Shown: positions 48,784 to 61,069, counted from the first letter of the stretch. The stretch is 64,000 bases of DNA from DASUPK01 sp963833375 (GCA_963833375.1 CAWHXR010000001.1:310001-374000), one strand, 5' to 3'. A program made the numbers and translations. The notes: generated from the letters alone by a model not told the origin.

Positions 48784-50145
48784 GTCCCGGGGCAGGTTCA
48801 CGAAGCTCGCCAGGACCTAGAGGGTCCCTGGCGTGAGATCCAGCGAGAGCTGGCAGCCTCGGTGAACGAGGACACCTACCGCCTCTGGTTCTCCCCCCTC
48901 TCCCCGGTCTCGCGCCGGGGAGCCACGCTGTACGTCACCGGTCCCCGCCGGGTGACCCGCTGGGTGGGGCGCCGCTACACGGAGCTCCTGCGCGCCGCCA
49001 CCGTCCGGGCGGTCGACGGGATCCGCGAGGTCGAGCTCGTCTCGCCTGAGGACGCACCGGCCGGATCCAGCGCTGCCGACGCCGCCTCCCGGGTGGCGCT
49101 CAACCCCGACTACATCTTCGAGCGCTTCGTGATCGGGCCGGGCAACCAGCTCGCTCACGCCGCTGCCCTGGCGGTCGCCGAAGCCCCCGGCGAGGCCTAC
49201 AACCCCCTCTTCCTGCACGGGCCGCCCGGGCTCGGCAAGACCCATCTCCTCGGCGCGATCGCGAACTACCTCAACCGCCACAGCCCCCAGCTCGCGGTCC
49301 ACTACACGACCGCCGAGTCCTTCACCAACGAGTTCGTCTCCTGCCTGCAGGGCGCCGGCATCGAGGGCTTCAAGGAGCGCTATCGGCGCGCCGACGTCCT
49401 GCTGATCGACGACGTCCAGTTCCTCCAGGGCAAGGCCCGCACCGCCGACGAGTTCTTCCACACCTTCAACGCCCTCTACGAGGGGGGCGCGCAACTCGTC
49501 CTCACCGCCGACCGCGTCCCCGCGGAGCTCTCCGCCCTCGCCGAGCGCCTCCGTGACCGCTTCGAATGGGGCCTGACCGTCCCGGTTGAGCCACCCGACC
49601 TCGCCACGCGGCTCGTCTTCCTCGGGAACCTCGCCCGCGAGCAGAGCGAGCAGCTCCCGCCCGATGCTCTGCGCGCCCTGGCCGCAAAGACCTCGGCCAA
49701 CCTGCGGCTCCTGAAAGGATCCCTCACCCGGGTCGTCGCGCTCTCCTCCCTGACCGCTTCCGCGGTCACTCCCGACTCCGTCAACAGGGCCCTGCCGGCC
49801 GAGACCATCGCCGCGCCGCCCTCCGAGACCCCCGACGCCCGTCAGGTCCAGGAAGCTGTCGCCGCCAGGCTCGGGATCAGCGTGGACACGATCCTCTCCC
49901 CCAGCCGCAGCGCCCCCGTTGCCCGGGCCCGCCAGCTCGCCATGTACCTGACGCGCGAACTCACCGACCTCTCGCTCCCGGCGATCGCCGGGGCCTTCAA
50001 CCGCCGCGACCACACCACCGTGATCCACGCCATTCGCAAGGTGGAACGAAGCGCCCTCGAAGATGCGAGCCTCTCGCGCACCCTCGAGGAGCTCAGCTCC
50101 GGGCTTCGCTCACCGGGCGGAATGGATCGTGACCGAACCGATTGA
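48736..50145 (+). CDS. dnaA: Chromosomal replication initiator DnaA
   Basis: 469 aa as drawn from ATG 48736, but that ATG is part of the TATGAT box, so the true start may be GTC 48784 (453 aa), which follows AAAGGAGG by 5 nt. Domain I includes WREIQRELAASVNEDTYRLWF; the AAA+ domain has Walker A GPPGLGKTHLLGAI and Walker B VLLIDDVQFLQGK; domain IV ends with FNRRDHTTVIHAIRKV, the DnaA-box reader. No long domain II. Initiates replication at oriC. dnaN follows after 80 bp. Confidence 0.95.
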   Translation: MIAARLRHESTRKEDPVPGQVHEARQDLEGPWREIQRELAASVNEDTYRLWFSPLSPVSRRGATLYVTGPRRVTRWVGRRYTELLRAATVRAVDGIREVELVSPEDAPAGSSAADAASRVALNPDYIFERFVIGPGNQLAHAAALAVAEAPGEAYNPLFLHGPPGLGKTHLLGAIANYLNRHSPQLAVHYTTAESFTNEFVSCLQGAGIEGFKERYRRADVLLIDDVQFLQGKARTADEFFHTFNALYEGGAQLVLTADRVPAELSALAERLRDRFEWGLTVPVEPPDLATRLVFLGNLAREQSEQLPPDALRALAAKTSANLRLLKGSLTRVVALSSLTASAVTPDSVNRALPAETIAAPPSETPDARQVQEAVAARLGISVDTILSPSRSAPVARARQLAMYLTRELTDLSLPAIAGAFNRRDHTTVIHAIRKVERSALEDASLSRTLEELSSGLRSPGGMDRDRTD

Positions 50146-50163
50146 AAGAATCGACCGAGGAGG

Positions 50164-50190
50164 CTGTCCACATATCCACGCCATCCACAG
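50164..50190 (+). other. oriC: Candidate DnaA-box cluster in the dnaA-dnaN gap
   Basis: CTGTCCACA, TATCCACG and CATCCACAG follow one another with TCCAC cores at 50167, 50175 and 50184, three copies on one strand in 27 bp. The gap (80 bp) is short for a full actinobacterial oriC, so this may be a minor part of the origin or an autoregulatory site. Confidence 0.5.
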
Positions 50191-50225
50191 CCCTTACTAC
50201 TCCTAGGAACCTCCAAGAGCAGCCA

Positions 50226-51329
50226 ATGAAGATCAACACCACCAGGCAGTCGCTTCTCGATGCGCTTCTCGTCGTCTCGCGAGCCGTGTCGGCCCGCGCG
50301 GCGCTGCAGGCTCTCTCCGGCATCCTGATCACCACCAACGGGGAGGCCCGGCTGCGTGCGACGGACATGGAGCTGGGCCTCGAGGTGGGCCTCGAGGGCG
50401 AGGTCGACGGCGCCGGCTCGGTGGTGCTACCCGGCCGGCTGCTGGTCGAGGTGGCTCGATCCCTTCCCGACGGTCCCGTCAGCCTCAGCCTCAGGGAGGC
50501 CCAGCGCGACATCGAGATCAGCGCGGGCTCCTCGCGCTTCCACCTCCGGACGCTGCCCGCCGACGACTTCCCCCGCTTCCCCGAGACCGAGGGCGAGCCG
50601 GCCGCCCTGCCGGCGGCTCCGCTGCGCGACACCATCAACCGCGTCGCCCGCGCCGCTTCGCGGGACGAGGCTCGGCCGGTCCTGACGGGTGTCCTGGTCA
50701 CCGTCGAGGGGGAGGAGATGACGATGGTCGCGACCGACTCCTACCGGCTCGCCGTGAAGACGACGAAGCTCGGGTCCTCGGTGCCGGAGCGGCTCGAGGC
50801 CAACGTCCCGGCCCGCGCTCTGCGGGAGCTCGCCCGCTTGATCGAGGCGGCCGACGAGGATTCGCTGAGCGTCTGGCTGACTCGCAACCAGGCGATCTTC
50901 CGCGTGGGCCAGACCTCGCTGAGCTCGCGGCTGATCGATGGTCAGTTCCCGAACCATTCCCAGCTGTTGCCCGAGTCCTACGAGCACGAGGTGAAGCTGC
51001 CGAGGGCCGAGCTGCTCGAGATCACCCGCCGCGTCTCCCAGCTCGCCCAGCGAAACGCCGCGCTGCGGCTCTCGTTCTCGGAGGGGGAGCTGGTCGTCTC
51101 GGCCGAGACGCCGGACCTGGGGGATGCCCGCGAGGCCCTGCCGGCGCCCTACTCCGGCGAGCTGCTCGAGATCGGGTTCAACCCGGAGTTCGTCCGGGAC
51201 GGGCTGGAGAGCATCGACGCCGACGAGGTGGTCTTCAAGCTGATCTCGCCACTGCGCCCGGGGCTGCTGGAGCCGGCGGGGGACGACGACTTCAGCTACC
51301 TGGTGATGCCCATCCGCCTCAACGTGTGA
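50226..51329 (+). CDS. dnaN: DNA polymerase III beta subunit (sliding clamp)
   Basis: 367 aa from ATG 50226. Three repeated clamp domains: the first begins MKINTTRQSLLDALLVVSRA, the second after about 125 residues (ARAASRDEARPVLTGVLVTV) and the third at ELLEITRRVSQLAQRNAALRL. It ends YLVMPIRL, typical for the family. Dimer encircles DNA and tethers polymerases. Between dnaA and recF, the standard origin order. Confidence 0.95.
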   Translation: MKINTTRQSLLDALLVVSRAVSARAALQALSGILITTNGEARLRATDMELGLEVGLEGEVDGAGSVVLPGRLLVEVARSLPDGPVSLSLREAQRDIEISAGSSRFHLRTLPADDFPRFPETEGEPAALPAAPLRDTINRVARAASRDEARPVLTGVLVTVEGEEMTMVATDSYRLAVKTTKLGSSVPERLEANVPARALRELARLIEAADEDSLSVWLTRNQAIFRVGQTSLSSRLIDGQFPNHSQLLPESYEHEVKLPRAELLEITRRVSQLAQRNAALRLSFSEGELVVSAETPDLGDAREALPAPYSGELLEIGFNPEFVRDGLESIDADEVVFKLISPLRPGLLEPAGDDDFSYLVMPIRLNV

Positions 51330-51333
51330 CGCC

Positions 51334-52413
51334 ATGGTGGTCGGCGCAGTCGAGTGCCGCGGGTTTCGCAATCTCGTCGATGCGCGCGCCGAGATCGAGG
51401 CCGGCATCATCGTCGTCCATGGGCCCAACGGAGCCGGCAAGACGAACCTGCTGGAGGCGGTCTACTTCGGGCTGACCGGTGGCTCCTTCCGGACCGGCAA
51501 CGACCGGGACATGATCCGCTTCGGGGAGGAGGGGGCGCGAGCGGAGCTCGAGCTCGCTGACGGTGGCCGGCTGCTGGCTGCGCTGGACCGCTCCGGCGAG
51601 CGGCGGCACCTGCTCACGGGCACGCCGCTCGCCGGGCATCCGGCCGGGCGTCCCCTGGTGAGCGTCTTCCATCCCGACCGCCTGCAGCTGGTCAAGGGCG
51701 CTCCCGCCCACCGCAGGGCCCATCTCGACCGGCTCTGCGGCGCGCTCTGGCCTGCGCGGGCGAACCTGCGCTCCCGCTTCGGCCGTACCCTCGCCCAGCG
51801 CAATGCACTGGTGGCCCGGGTGCGTGCCGGCCTCGGCGGCGCCGACTCCCTGCCCTCCTGGGATGACCGCCTCGCCGCCGAGGCCGCGCCGCTGATCGCC
51901 GCGCGGGCCGATGCGGTGGGGGCTCTGGCCGAGCCGTTCGCGGAGCTGGCCCGGCGACTCGGCCTGCCGGAGACCGAGATCTCGTATCGCCCGAGGGCCT
52001 CGGGGGACCGCGAGGAGCTCGCCGCCGAGCTCGCCCGCCGCCGCGGCGAGGACCTGGGACGCGCCTACACCTCCTATGGCCCGCAGCTCGATGAGATGGA
52101 GCTCCGGCTGGGAGGCAGGCAGCTGCGGCGCTTCGCCTCCCAGGGACAGCAGCGCCTCGCTCTGCTCGCTCTGCTCTTCGCTGAGCGCGCGGCCCTGCTC
52201 GATGCCGGCTGCTCGGCGCCGCTGATGCTGCTCGACGACGTGATGAGCGAACTCGACCCCACTCACCGCGAGCTGCTGGTCTCCCTGCTCGAGGGCGATG
52301 GGCAGAACGTGATCAGTGCGACCGAAGCGGCCCATGTTCCCGCGGCGAAGGCGCTTCGCATCGAGGTGAGCGAGGGGGTCCTGGCGACGGCGCCCGCGCT
52401 GAGAGCAGCGTGA
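51334..52413 (+). CDS. recF: DNA replication and repair protein RecF
   Basis: 359 aa, 4 bp after dnaN. Walker A HGPNGAGKTNLLEAVYFGLTG; the ABC-type signature FASQGQQRLALLALLFAERA; Walker B PLMLLDDVMSELD; and the D-loop. FRNLVDARAEIEAGIIVVHG at the start is also typical. It helps load RecA at gaps. Its end overlaps the DciA-like gene by 4 bp (GTGA). Confidence 0.95.
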   Translation: MVVGAVECRGFRNLVDARAEIEAGIIVVHGPNGAGKTNLLEAVYFGLTGGSFRTGNDRDMIRFGEEGARAELELADGGRLLAALDRSGERRHLLTGTPLAGHPAGRPLVSVFHPDRLQLVKGAPAHRRAHLDRLCGALWPARANLRSRFGRTLAQRNALVARVRAGLGGADSLPSWDDRLAAEAAPLIAARADAVGALAEPFAELARRLGLPETEISYRPRASGDREELAAELARRRGEDLGRAYTSYGPQLDEMELRLGGRQLRRFASQGQQRLALLALLFAERAALLDAGCSAPLMLLDDVMSELDPTHRELLVSLLEGDGQNVISATEAAHVPAAKALRIEVSEGVLATAPALRAA

Positions 52414-52718
52414 CGCGGAGGAGGGCTCCCCGTCCGATTGCCACAGCGATCGGGGCCGCGCTGGAGAGCGCCGAGCCAGCGACTCTGCTGGCCTCCGTCC
52501 AGAGCGCCTGGCCGGGTGCCGTCGGGGAGGCGATCGCCCGGCAGGCGACGCCGGTCTCCGAGCGCGGCGGGGTCGTCACCGTCGCCTGCCTGTCGGCGAC
52601 CTGGGCCCAGGAGCTCGACCTGCTGAGCGGCCAGATCCTCCCTCGGATCCGCCAGAATCTGCCCGACGGATGCGTCCTGGAGGCTATTCGCTTCACAGCC
52701 TCCGCAGACCCCGGGTAA
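52410..52718 (+). CDS. DciA-like protein (DUF721)
   Basis: 102 aa, GTG start overlapping recF. The DUF721 fold is visible: ALESAEPATLLASVQSAWPGAVGEAIARQATPVS (here split), then GGVVTVACLSATWAQELDLLSG, QILPRIRQNLP and a final strand. DciA proteins are ancestral helicase operators that help load DnaB in bacteria without DnaC or DnaI. Place between recF and gyrB is classical for actinobacteria. A DnaC-like loader is also encoded at 12189, which makes the pair interesting. Confidence 0.85.
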   Translation: MTRRRAPRPIATAIGAALESAEPATLLASVQSAWPGAVGEAIARQATPVSERGGVVTVACLSATWAQELDLLSGQILPRIRQNLPDGCVLEAIRFTASADPG

Positions 52719-52897
52719 GTTTCTCATATTATGCGTCATTTGCAGGGTATTTGTGACGGTCCTGCGCAAATTCCGCTGCTCCCGACTGGTAGACTTATGT
52801 CTACTTGTGTGAAGCCCCGACCCTCCTGTCCGCGAGGACTTTCCGAGCCGGGTCACGAAGGTCGAGGCGTCCCCTGATTGGACTGAAAGGAAGCTGA
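52719..52897 (+). promoter_or_regulatory. gyrB leader, unusually AT-rich
   Basis: The 179-bp gap contains TTCTCATATTATGCGTCATT and TTGCAGGGTATTTGTGACGG, much poorer in GC than its surroundings, then the inverted repeat TAGAC-TTAT-GTCTA at about 52792-52805. AAAGGAAG precedes the gyrB GTG. It may be a promoter region controlled by supercoiling or serve as a DNA unwinding element. I see no gene. Confidence 0.5.
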
Positions 52898-55388
<2,491 letters not shown>

Positions 55389-55396
<8 letters not shown>

Positions 55397-58229
55397 CCCT
55401 GCCCCCACGGAAGGCGACGGCGCTCTGGAGGCCCTGACCGGCAACGTCGAGCCTCGGGAGCTCGAGAAGGAGATGCGCTCGTCCTATCTCGACTACGCGA
55501 TGAGCGTGATCGTCGGCCGGGCGCTCCCCGACGTCCGCGACGGGCTCAAGCCGGTCCACCGCCGGGTCCTCTACGCGATGCACGATCTGGGCCTGCAGCC
55601 CAACCGGCCGTACCGGAAGTGTGCGTTCATCGTGGGCGAGGTGATGGGTAAGTACCACCCACACGGCGACTCCGCGATCTACGACACGCTGGTCCGCATG
55701 GCGCAGGACTTCTCCCTGCGTTACCCGCTGATCGACGGACAGGGCAACTTCGGCTCCATCGACGATGACCCCGCGGCCGCGATGCGATATACGGAGGCCC
55801 GGCTCGGACCGCTGGCGACGCAGATGCTGCGCGACATCGACGCGGACACCGTCGACTTCGGTCCCAACTACGACGAGCGCACGCAGGAACCGCTGCTCCT
55901 GCCGTCCCGCTTTCCCAACCTGCTAGTCAACGGCGCTGCCGGGATCGCCGTCGGCATGGCGACCAACATCCCGCCCCACAACCTCCGCGAGGTGACGGGT
56001 GCGGTCAACGCATTCATCGAGGACCCGGAGGTCGATCTCAAGGGGCTGATGAAGCACGTCAAGGGGCCAGACTTCCCCGGTGGCGGAATCATCATGGGGA
56101 CGGAGGGAATCCGCGACGCCTACGCCTCCGGCCGCGGCTCGGTCAAGGTTCGCGCCAGGGCCCACATCGAGCCGCTCAAGGGCGGCAAGGAGGCGATCAT
56201 CGTCACCGAGCTCCCCTTCATGGTCAAGAAGGGCGGCGAGGGGGGTCTGATCACCAAGATCGCGGACCTGGTCCGCGACAAGAAGATCACCGGGATCTCG
56301 GACCTGCGCGACGAGTCCGACCGCTCGGGGATGCGCATCGTGATCGAGCTGAAGCGCGGGGGGGATCCCGCCAGGGTCGTGCTCAACCAGCTCTACAAGC
56401 GCACCCAGATGCAGCAGAGCTTCGGCATCAACATGGTTGCCCTGGTCGACGGCGTGCCCCGGACGCTCAGCCTGCTCGAGGCTATTCGCCACTACGTCGT
56501 CCACCAGCGCGACGTCATCACCCGGCGCACGCAGCACGAGCTGGCCCGGGCCGAGGCCCGCGCCCACATCCTCGAGGGGCTGCTGGTCGCGCTCGGCAAC
56601 CTCGACGCGGTGATCAAGCTGATCCGCAGCTCCGCCGACCCGGATGTCGCCCGTGACGGCCTGATCGACAAGTTCAACCTGACCCGTCCTCAGGCCCAGG
56701 CGATCCTTGACATGCGCCTGCAGCGCCTCACCGCGCTCGAGGCAGACAAGATTCGCAAGGAGCACACCGAGCTCACCAAGCTGATCAAGCAGCTCCGCGC
56801 GATCCTCGCCGACGAGACCAAGGTGCTCGGCCTGGTCAAGTCGGAGCTCGCGGAGATCGCCGATCGCTACGGCGACGAGCGCCGGACCGAGGTCACCGCG
56901 GCCGAGGGCGAACTCGACATCGAGGACGTGATCGCCGACCAGCAGATGGTCGTCTCGATCACCGCCTCCGGCTACGCCAAGCGGACGCCTCTCGCCACCT
57001 ACCGCCAGCAGCGCCGCGGCGGCCGCGGGGTGATGGGGATGAACATGAAGGAGGGCGACTACATCGAGCACCTGCACGTCTGCTCGACGCACGACTATCT
57101 CCTCTTCTTCACCAACCAGGGAAAGGTCTACCGGCTCAAGGTCTACGAGCTGCCCGAGGGCAGCCGCGCCTCCCGCGGGCGCGCCCTCGTCAACATGCTC
57201 CCGCTCAAGGACAAGGAGCGGGTCATGGCGGTGATCCCGACCCGGGACTTCTCCGAGGGCAAGTTCCTCGTCTTCGGCACCGCGCTGGGGATGGTCAAGA
57301 AGACGCCCTTCAAGGATTACGACACGCCGATCCGCGCCGACGGGATCATCGCGATCAAGGTCAAGCCCGGCGACGAGCTGGTCAGGGTGCGGATGACCTC
57401 GGGCAAGGACGACATCATCATGGTCTCCAAGTCGGGCCACGCGGCGCGCTTCAACGAGAAGCTCGCCCGGCCCATGGGCCGCGGGACCGCCGGCGTCAAG
57501 GGGATGAACGTCTCCGACAAGGGCAACCGGGTCCTCTCCCTCGACGTCGTCCGCGGCGAGGACGAGCTCCTGGTCGTGACCGAGAACGGCTACGGCAAGC
57601 GCACCTCCATGTCGGAGTACCCCGTCAAGGGCCGCGGCACGAAGGGCGTGCTGACCGCCAAGCTGACGGCGAAGAAGGGCGGCCTGGCCGGCGCCCGCGT
57701 CGTCCGCGAGAACCAGGAATTGCTCTTCATCTCGCAGACGGGGATGGTGCAGCGCACCGCCGTCTCCGGGATCTCCCGCATGGGCCGCCCGACTCAGGGG
57801 GTGCGGCTGATGAACCTGAAGAAGGGCGATCGGGTGAGTGCCGTCGCGCTCGTCGTCGAGTCGACCGAGCAGAACGGAAACGGCGCTTCGGCCTCCGACG
57901 CGGCAGTCGAGGACGAAGCGCCGACCCTCGAGAGCGTCGCCGACGCGGCAGCCGCCGCGGAGGCAGCGGGTAACGGCGAGGCGAAGGTGACCGAGGCCAA
58001 GCCACGCCGCCGCTCCTCGAGCGACAAGGCGCCCGCCAAGGGCAAGGCCGCCGCGAAGGCGAAGGCCAAGGCGGCGCCCTCCACCAAGGCCAAGCCGGCG
58101 GCCCCTGGGAGGAAGGGGAGGGCGAGCTCAGCGAGCTCCGCGAAGCCCAAGCCCATGCCGAAGGTGAAGCCGAAGCACACCGCCACGGCGAAGCAGCGCG
58201 CCGAGTCGGCGAAGAAGAAGAAGCGCTAG
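55389..58229 (+). CDS. gyrA: DNA gyrase subunit A
   Basis: 946 aa, starting 8 bp before the gyrB stop. The breakage-reunion domain has the quinolone-resistance region GKYHPHGDSAIYDTLVRMAQ and catalytic Tyr in AAAMRYTEARL. The C-terminal beta-pinwheel carries the GyrA box QRRGGRG. About 110 residues at the very end are an Ala/Lys/Ser-rich tail (KGKAAAKAKAKAAPSTKAK and similar), longer than in most GyrA. It may be disordered and DNA-binding. Introduces negative supercoils with GyrB. Confidence 0.95.
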
Positions 58230-58236
58230 AGGAGCG

Positions 58237-58944
58237 CTAGGCCGCGAGCAGGTATGGCTCCCAGGCCGCCGGTGTCCGCGGCGCGGCGATCCTGATGAAG
58301 ACCGTCGGGCCCGGTGGGCGCGGGTTGCGCTTGGGATGCATCCTGATCTCCTGGGGGAGCCGGTTGCCCTTCTTGCGGTTGCATGGGGCGCAGGAGGCGA
58401 CGATGTTCTCCCAGATCGACTCCCCCCCGCGGCTGCGCGGGACGACGTGGTCGACCGTCAGGCTCGGCTTGCTCGAGCCGCAGTACTGGCAGGTCCAGCC
58501 GTCCCGGGCCAGGACCGCCTTGCGCGTGATGCGGCGCCGGTGGATGTCTCGCGGGACCCGCACGAAGCTGATCAGGCGGATCACCTCCGGCCGGTCGACG
58601 CGCATGGTCTCGGAGCGGAGCACGTCGTCCCCTCGCTCGAGCACCTCGGCCTTCTCCTTCAGGAGCAACACCAGCGCCCGGCGCACGGTGCAGACGTTGA
58701 GCGGCTCGTAGCTCGCGTTCAGGACCAGCACCCGCCCCCGGGTCAGGCGGCGGGCGGCGGATACCGCTACTTCGCCGTCGGTCTCCCCATCCTGGGCGAC
58801 ATCGTGGCCGTTCAGATGAGCAGCCTCATGGGCCTTGATGCCGGCGGTGGCGTGGCCGTTCTGCGATTTGCGGCCTCGCGCCGGCACAGCCCCTCCGGCC
58901 GCCACAAACACCGCGGCCGAATCTGCGGTGGCCCCGTTGCCCAT
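58237..58944 (-). CDS. HNH endonuclease
   Basis: 235 aa from ATG 58944. The first 80 residues are low-complexity and include the translated hairpin repeat (SAAVFVAA). The body has VLVLNASYEPLNVCTVRRAL at the front and the HNH core: two CxxC pairs (CQYC and CAPC) around LTVDHVVPRSRGG, with EIRMHPKRNPRPP after. This HNH-type family is common and single-copy in actinobacteria; exact role unknown. It lies 25 bp after pheA on the same strand. Confidence 0.85.
   Translation of the reverse strand: MGNGATADSAAVFVAAGGAVPARGRKSQNGHATAGIKAHEAAHLNGHDVAQDGETDGEVAVSAARRLTRGRVLVLNASYEPLNVCTVRRALVLLLKEKAEVLERGDDVLRSETMRVDRPEVIRLISFVRVPRDIHRRRITRKAVLARDGWTCQYCGSSKPSLTVDHVVPRSRGGESIWENIVASCAPCNRKKGNRLPQEIRMHPKRNPRPPGPTVFIRIAAPRTPAAWEPYLLAA
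58896..58919. repeat. 24-bp hairpin repeat, copy 2
   Basis: Identical to 39456-39479 and in the same orientation. Here it lies within the 5' coding part of the HNH gene as drawn. Confidence 0.75.
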
Positions 58945-58969
58945 GTCCCGCGCGATTGTAATGGAGGTC

Positions 58970-59828
58970 CTACCCGACCCCCGGAACTCCGGGCGGCGCC
59001 TCGATCGGCCAGCTGCCCAGCACCCGCACCTCAGCCTTGGAGCGCAGGGCATCGATCGCCCCGGTCAGCGGCGTCCTCCTCCGCCGCCCCCTCGATGTCG
59101 AGGAAGAACTGATAGCGACCGAGCCCCCGCCGCAGCGGCCTCGACTCGATCCGGGTCAGGTTGACGTCGCGGTCGGAGAAGACCTGGAGCGCGTCGACCA
59201 GGGCGCCCGGGTGGTCCTCTCCGAGCTCCGAGAAGACGAGCGAGGTGCGCCAGGCCCCCGAGCCCGATGGCCTCGTGCCCTCGGGGGCGACCCAGACGAA
59301 CCTGGTGACGTTGTCGCGCTCGTCCTCGATCCCCTCCCGGAGGACCTTCGCTCCGTAGAGGTCGGCTGCGGATGCCGTGCCCACGGCCGCCCACGGCTCC
59401 TCGGTCTCGACGACCGTCCGCACGGCCTCGGCAGTGCTCGGCGCGGCGCGCACCTCCGCCCGCGGCAGGTTCTCTCGGAGATAGCGGGCGCACTGCGCGC
59501 TCGGCTGCGGGTGCGAGAGCACCACCTCGATCGCGTCCGGCTCGACTCGCTCGCGGGCCATCAGGCAGAGCCTGATGGGCAGGTCGTACTCCCCGACCAG
59601 GGTGACGCCGCCGGCGTCGAAGGCGAGCGTGTCGAGGGTGGTCGTCACCGCGCCCTCGATCGAGTTCTCGAACGGCACCAGCGCTCGTTCGGCGGTTCCC
59701 TCGCGAACGGCGACAATTGCGTCGTAGACCGAGGGGGCGGGGGCCGCCTCGACCTCCTCGTCCCCGACGGCGGCCCTGAGGGCGTCCTCACTGAAGGTTC
59801 CCCGCGGCCCCAGGTAGGCGATCCGCAC
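58970..59828 (-). pseudogene. pheA: Prephenate dehydratase with a 3' frameshift in the ACT domain
   Basis: From ATG 59828, MRIAYLGPRGTFSEDAL, ALVPFENSIEGAV and the catalytic TRFVWVAPEG (TRF) are intact. The ACT domain begins with TSLVFSELGEDHPGALVDAL and ESRPLRRGLGRYQFFLDIEG, but the frame then ends in AADRGDRCPALQG and a stop at 59031. Deleting one base at 59070-59071 would continue the proper ACT end, LTGAIDALRSKAEVRVLGSW, stopping at 58970. The enzyme converts prephenate to phenylpyruvate; the catalytic part is complete and only the allosteric end is affected. It could still function if the shift is real. Confidence 0.85.
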
Positions 59829-59833
59829 GGCTA

Positions 59834-60904
59834 TCAGCCGAAGACGACCGTATAGGTGGCCTGGTTGTTGTCGGTCAGCTGCTCGCCGGGCACGGGCGAG
59901 ACCACGACCTGGAGGGTCGCGTCCGTGCCGGGGGTCGGCTTGCTGGTCAGCGGGATCTTCACGGTGCCCGTCTCGCCGGCGCTCAGCGCCTGAAGCTGTC
60001 CGGTCAGATCGGAGCCCGCGAGGGTCGCGCTGACGCTGATCCCGGTCTCGTCGCTGTCGCCGGAGTTCTGGACCTGGATGTCGATCTCCTGGGCGTCGCT
60101 CGGCACGTTGGTGGTCGAGTCCGCCGCCAGCGTCGTCCCCCCGATCGAGGTCTGGAGCAGCTGCAGCCCGTGGGTGCCGCCGCTGGTCGCGGTCTGCCCC
60201 GTGATCCCGTTGAGCTTGGTGACCAGCGTCGCCTGGTTCAGGAAGTCCGTCGCGTTCGCCGGCATGAACTTGCCGGGCGGGAGGGCGGGGGCGTCAACGT
60301 TCTCGTCCTGCAGGACCTTCTTGATGTCGGGTGAGCCGATCTGGGTCCAGAGGATGTCGCTGGCGTAGAGCGAGCCCATCGCATCGCCGATCGTTGAGAT
60401 CGCGTTGCTGGTCTGCGCCCGAGCGGTCGCCTGACCCACGTTGCTGGCGATCGAGTTGAGGGCGTCGCGGCGGAGAGTCAGGCTGAGGATCACCGCACTC
60501 TGCGCGTCCTTCATCTGCCCGGGGGCGCTGACGTTGTGGGCGCGATCGAGCAGCGTCTCGGAGGCGTCCCGCTGGGCGAGCACCTGGTTCTGGACGTCCA
60601 GCGAGCTCGACCCGGTCGGGCCGTTGAGGAGCTGGAAGAAGTCCTTGCCGCTCTGCTCGGACTGCTGCATGATCGTGGCGATGTCCGAGGTGTAGTTGCG
60701 CAGGGCGCGATCGGAGCGCGCCTCGAGGCAGCCCCTGATCCCGATCACGATCAGGATCAGGAATGCGAGGCCCACCCCGACGCCGATCAGGCGTCGGACC
60801 AGGAACTGCTGGCGTCGCCGCTGGGCCCCCCCGACCCTTCGCCTTGGTCGCTCCGGCTCGTCGGCGACGACCAGGTCATCTTGTTCCTCATCGAGGAATG
60901 CCAA
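59834..60904 (-). CDS. Membrane-anchored protein with a CARDB-like C-terminus
   Basis: 356 aa from TTG 60904 (AFLDEEQDDLVV follows); the frame further upstream is low-complexity. One helix (about 39-60, GVGVGLAFLILIVIGIRGC) anchors a long extracytoplasmic region. The first part is helical; the last 110 residues read as an immunoglobulin-like CARDB or DUF11 domain (EIDIQVQNSGDSDETGISVS). Function unknown. Divergent from the Ser/Thr kinase gene and 5 bp upstream of pheA. Confidence 0.75.
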   Translation of the reverse strand: MAFLDEEQDDLVVADEPERPRRRVGGAQRRRQQFLVRRLIGVGVGLAFLILIVIGIRGCLEARSDRALRNYTSDIATIMQQSEQSGKDFFQLLNGPTGSSSLDVQNQVLAQRDASETLLDRAHNVSAPGQMKDAQSAVILSLTLRRDALNSIASNVGQATARAQTSNAISTIGDAMGSLYASDILWTQIGSPDIKKVLQDENVDAPALPPGKFMPANATDFLNQATLVTKLNGITGQTATSGGTHGLQLLQTSIGGTTLAADSTTNVPSDAQEIDIQVQNSGDSDETGISVSATLAGSDLTGQLQALSAGETGTVKIPLTSKPTPGTDATLQVVVSPVPGEQLTDNNQATYTVVFG

Positions 60905-61069
60905 ACCGGCGGACAGTATGAACCCCAAAGCGGCCGCCAGGCTGCCCCGTCTCGGAGCGAAGGCACGGTCCGAAGCGAGTTGTGAGGGGGCAGCCGTTTG
61001 TGGCCGCGACCTCGTGGCGAAGCCGCTCCGCGCAGGAACAGGCATGCGCACACAGAATCAGGAGAGGCC

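Noticed and set aside
57890..58229. Ala/Lys-rich end of gyrA as a misassembled or foreign segment
   Set aside because: The frame is continuous and such basic tails occur in GyrA and other DNA-binding proteins of GC-rich actinobacteria.
58945..58965. TACAAT upstream of the HNH gene as a separate promoter
   Set aside because: It lies in the short pheA-HNH gap at 10 nt from the ATG. It could be real, but the genes look like one operon and there is no further support, so I did not list it.
60985..61010. CAGCCGTTTGTGGCCGCGACC as a third copy of the 24-bp hairpin repeat
   Set aside because: Only the loop segment GTTTGTGG and a few stem bases match, and the stem is not complementary.
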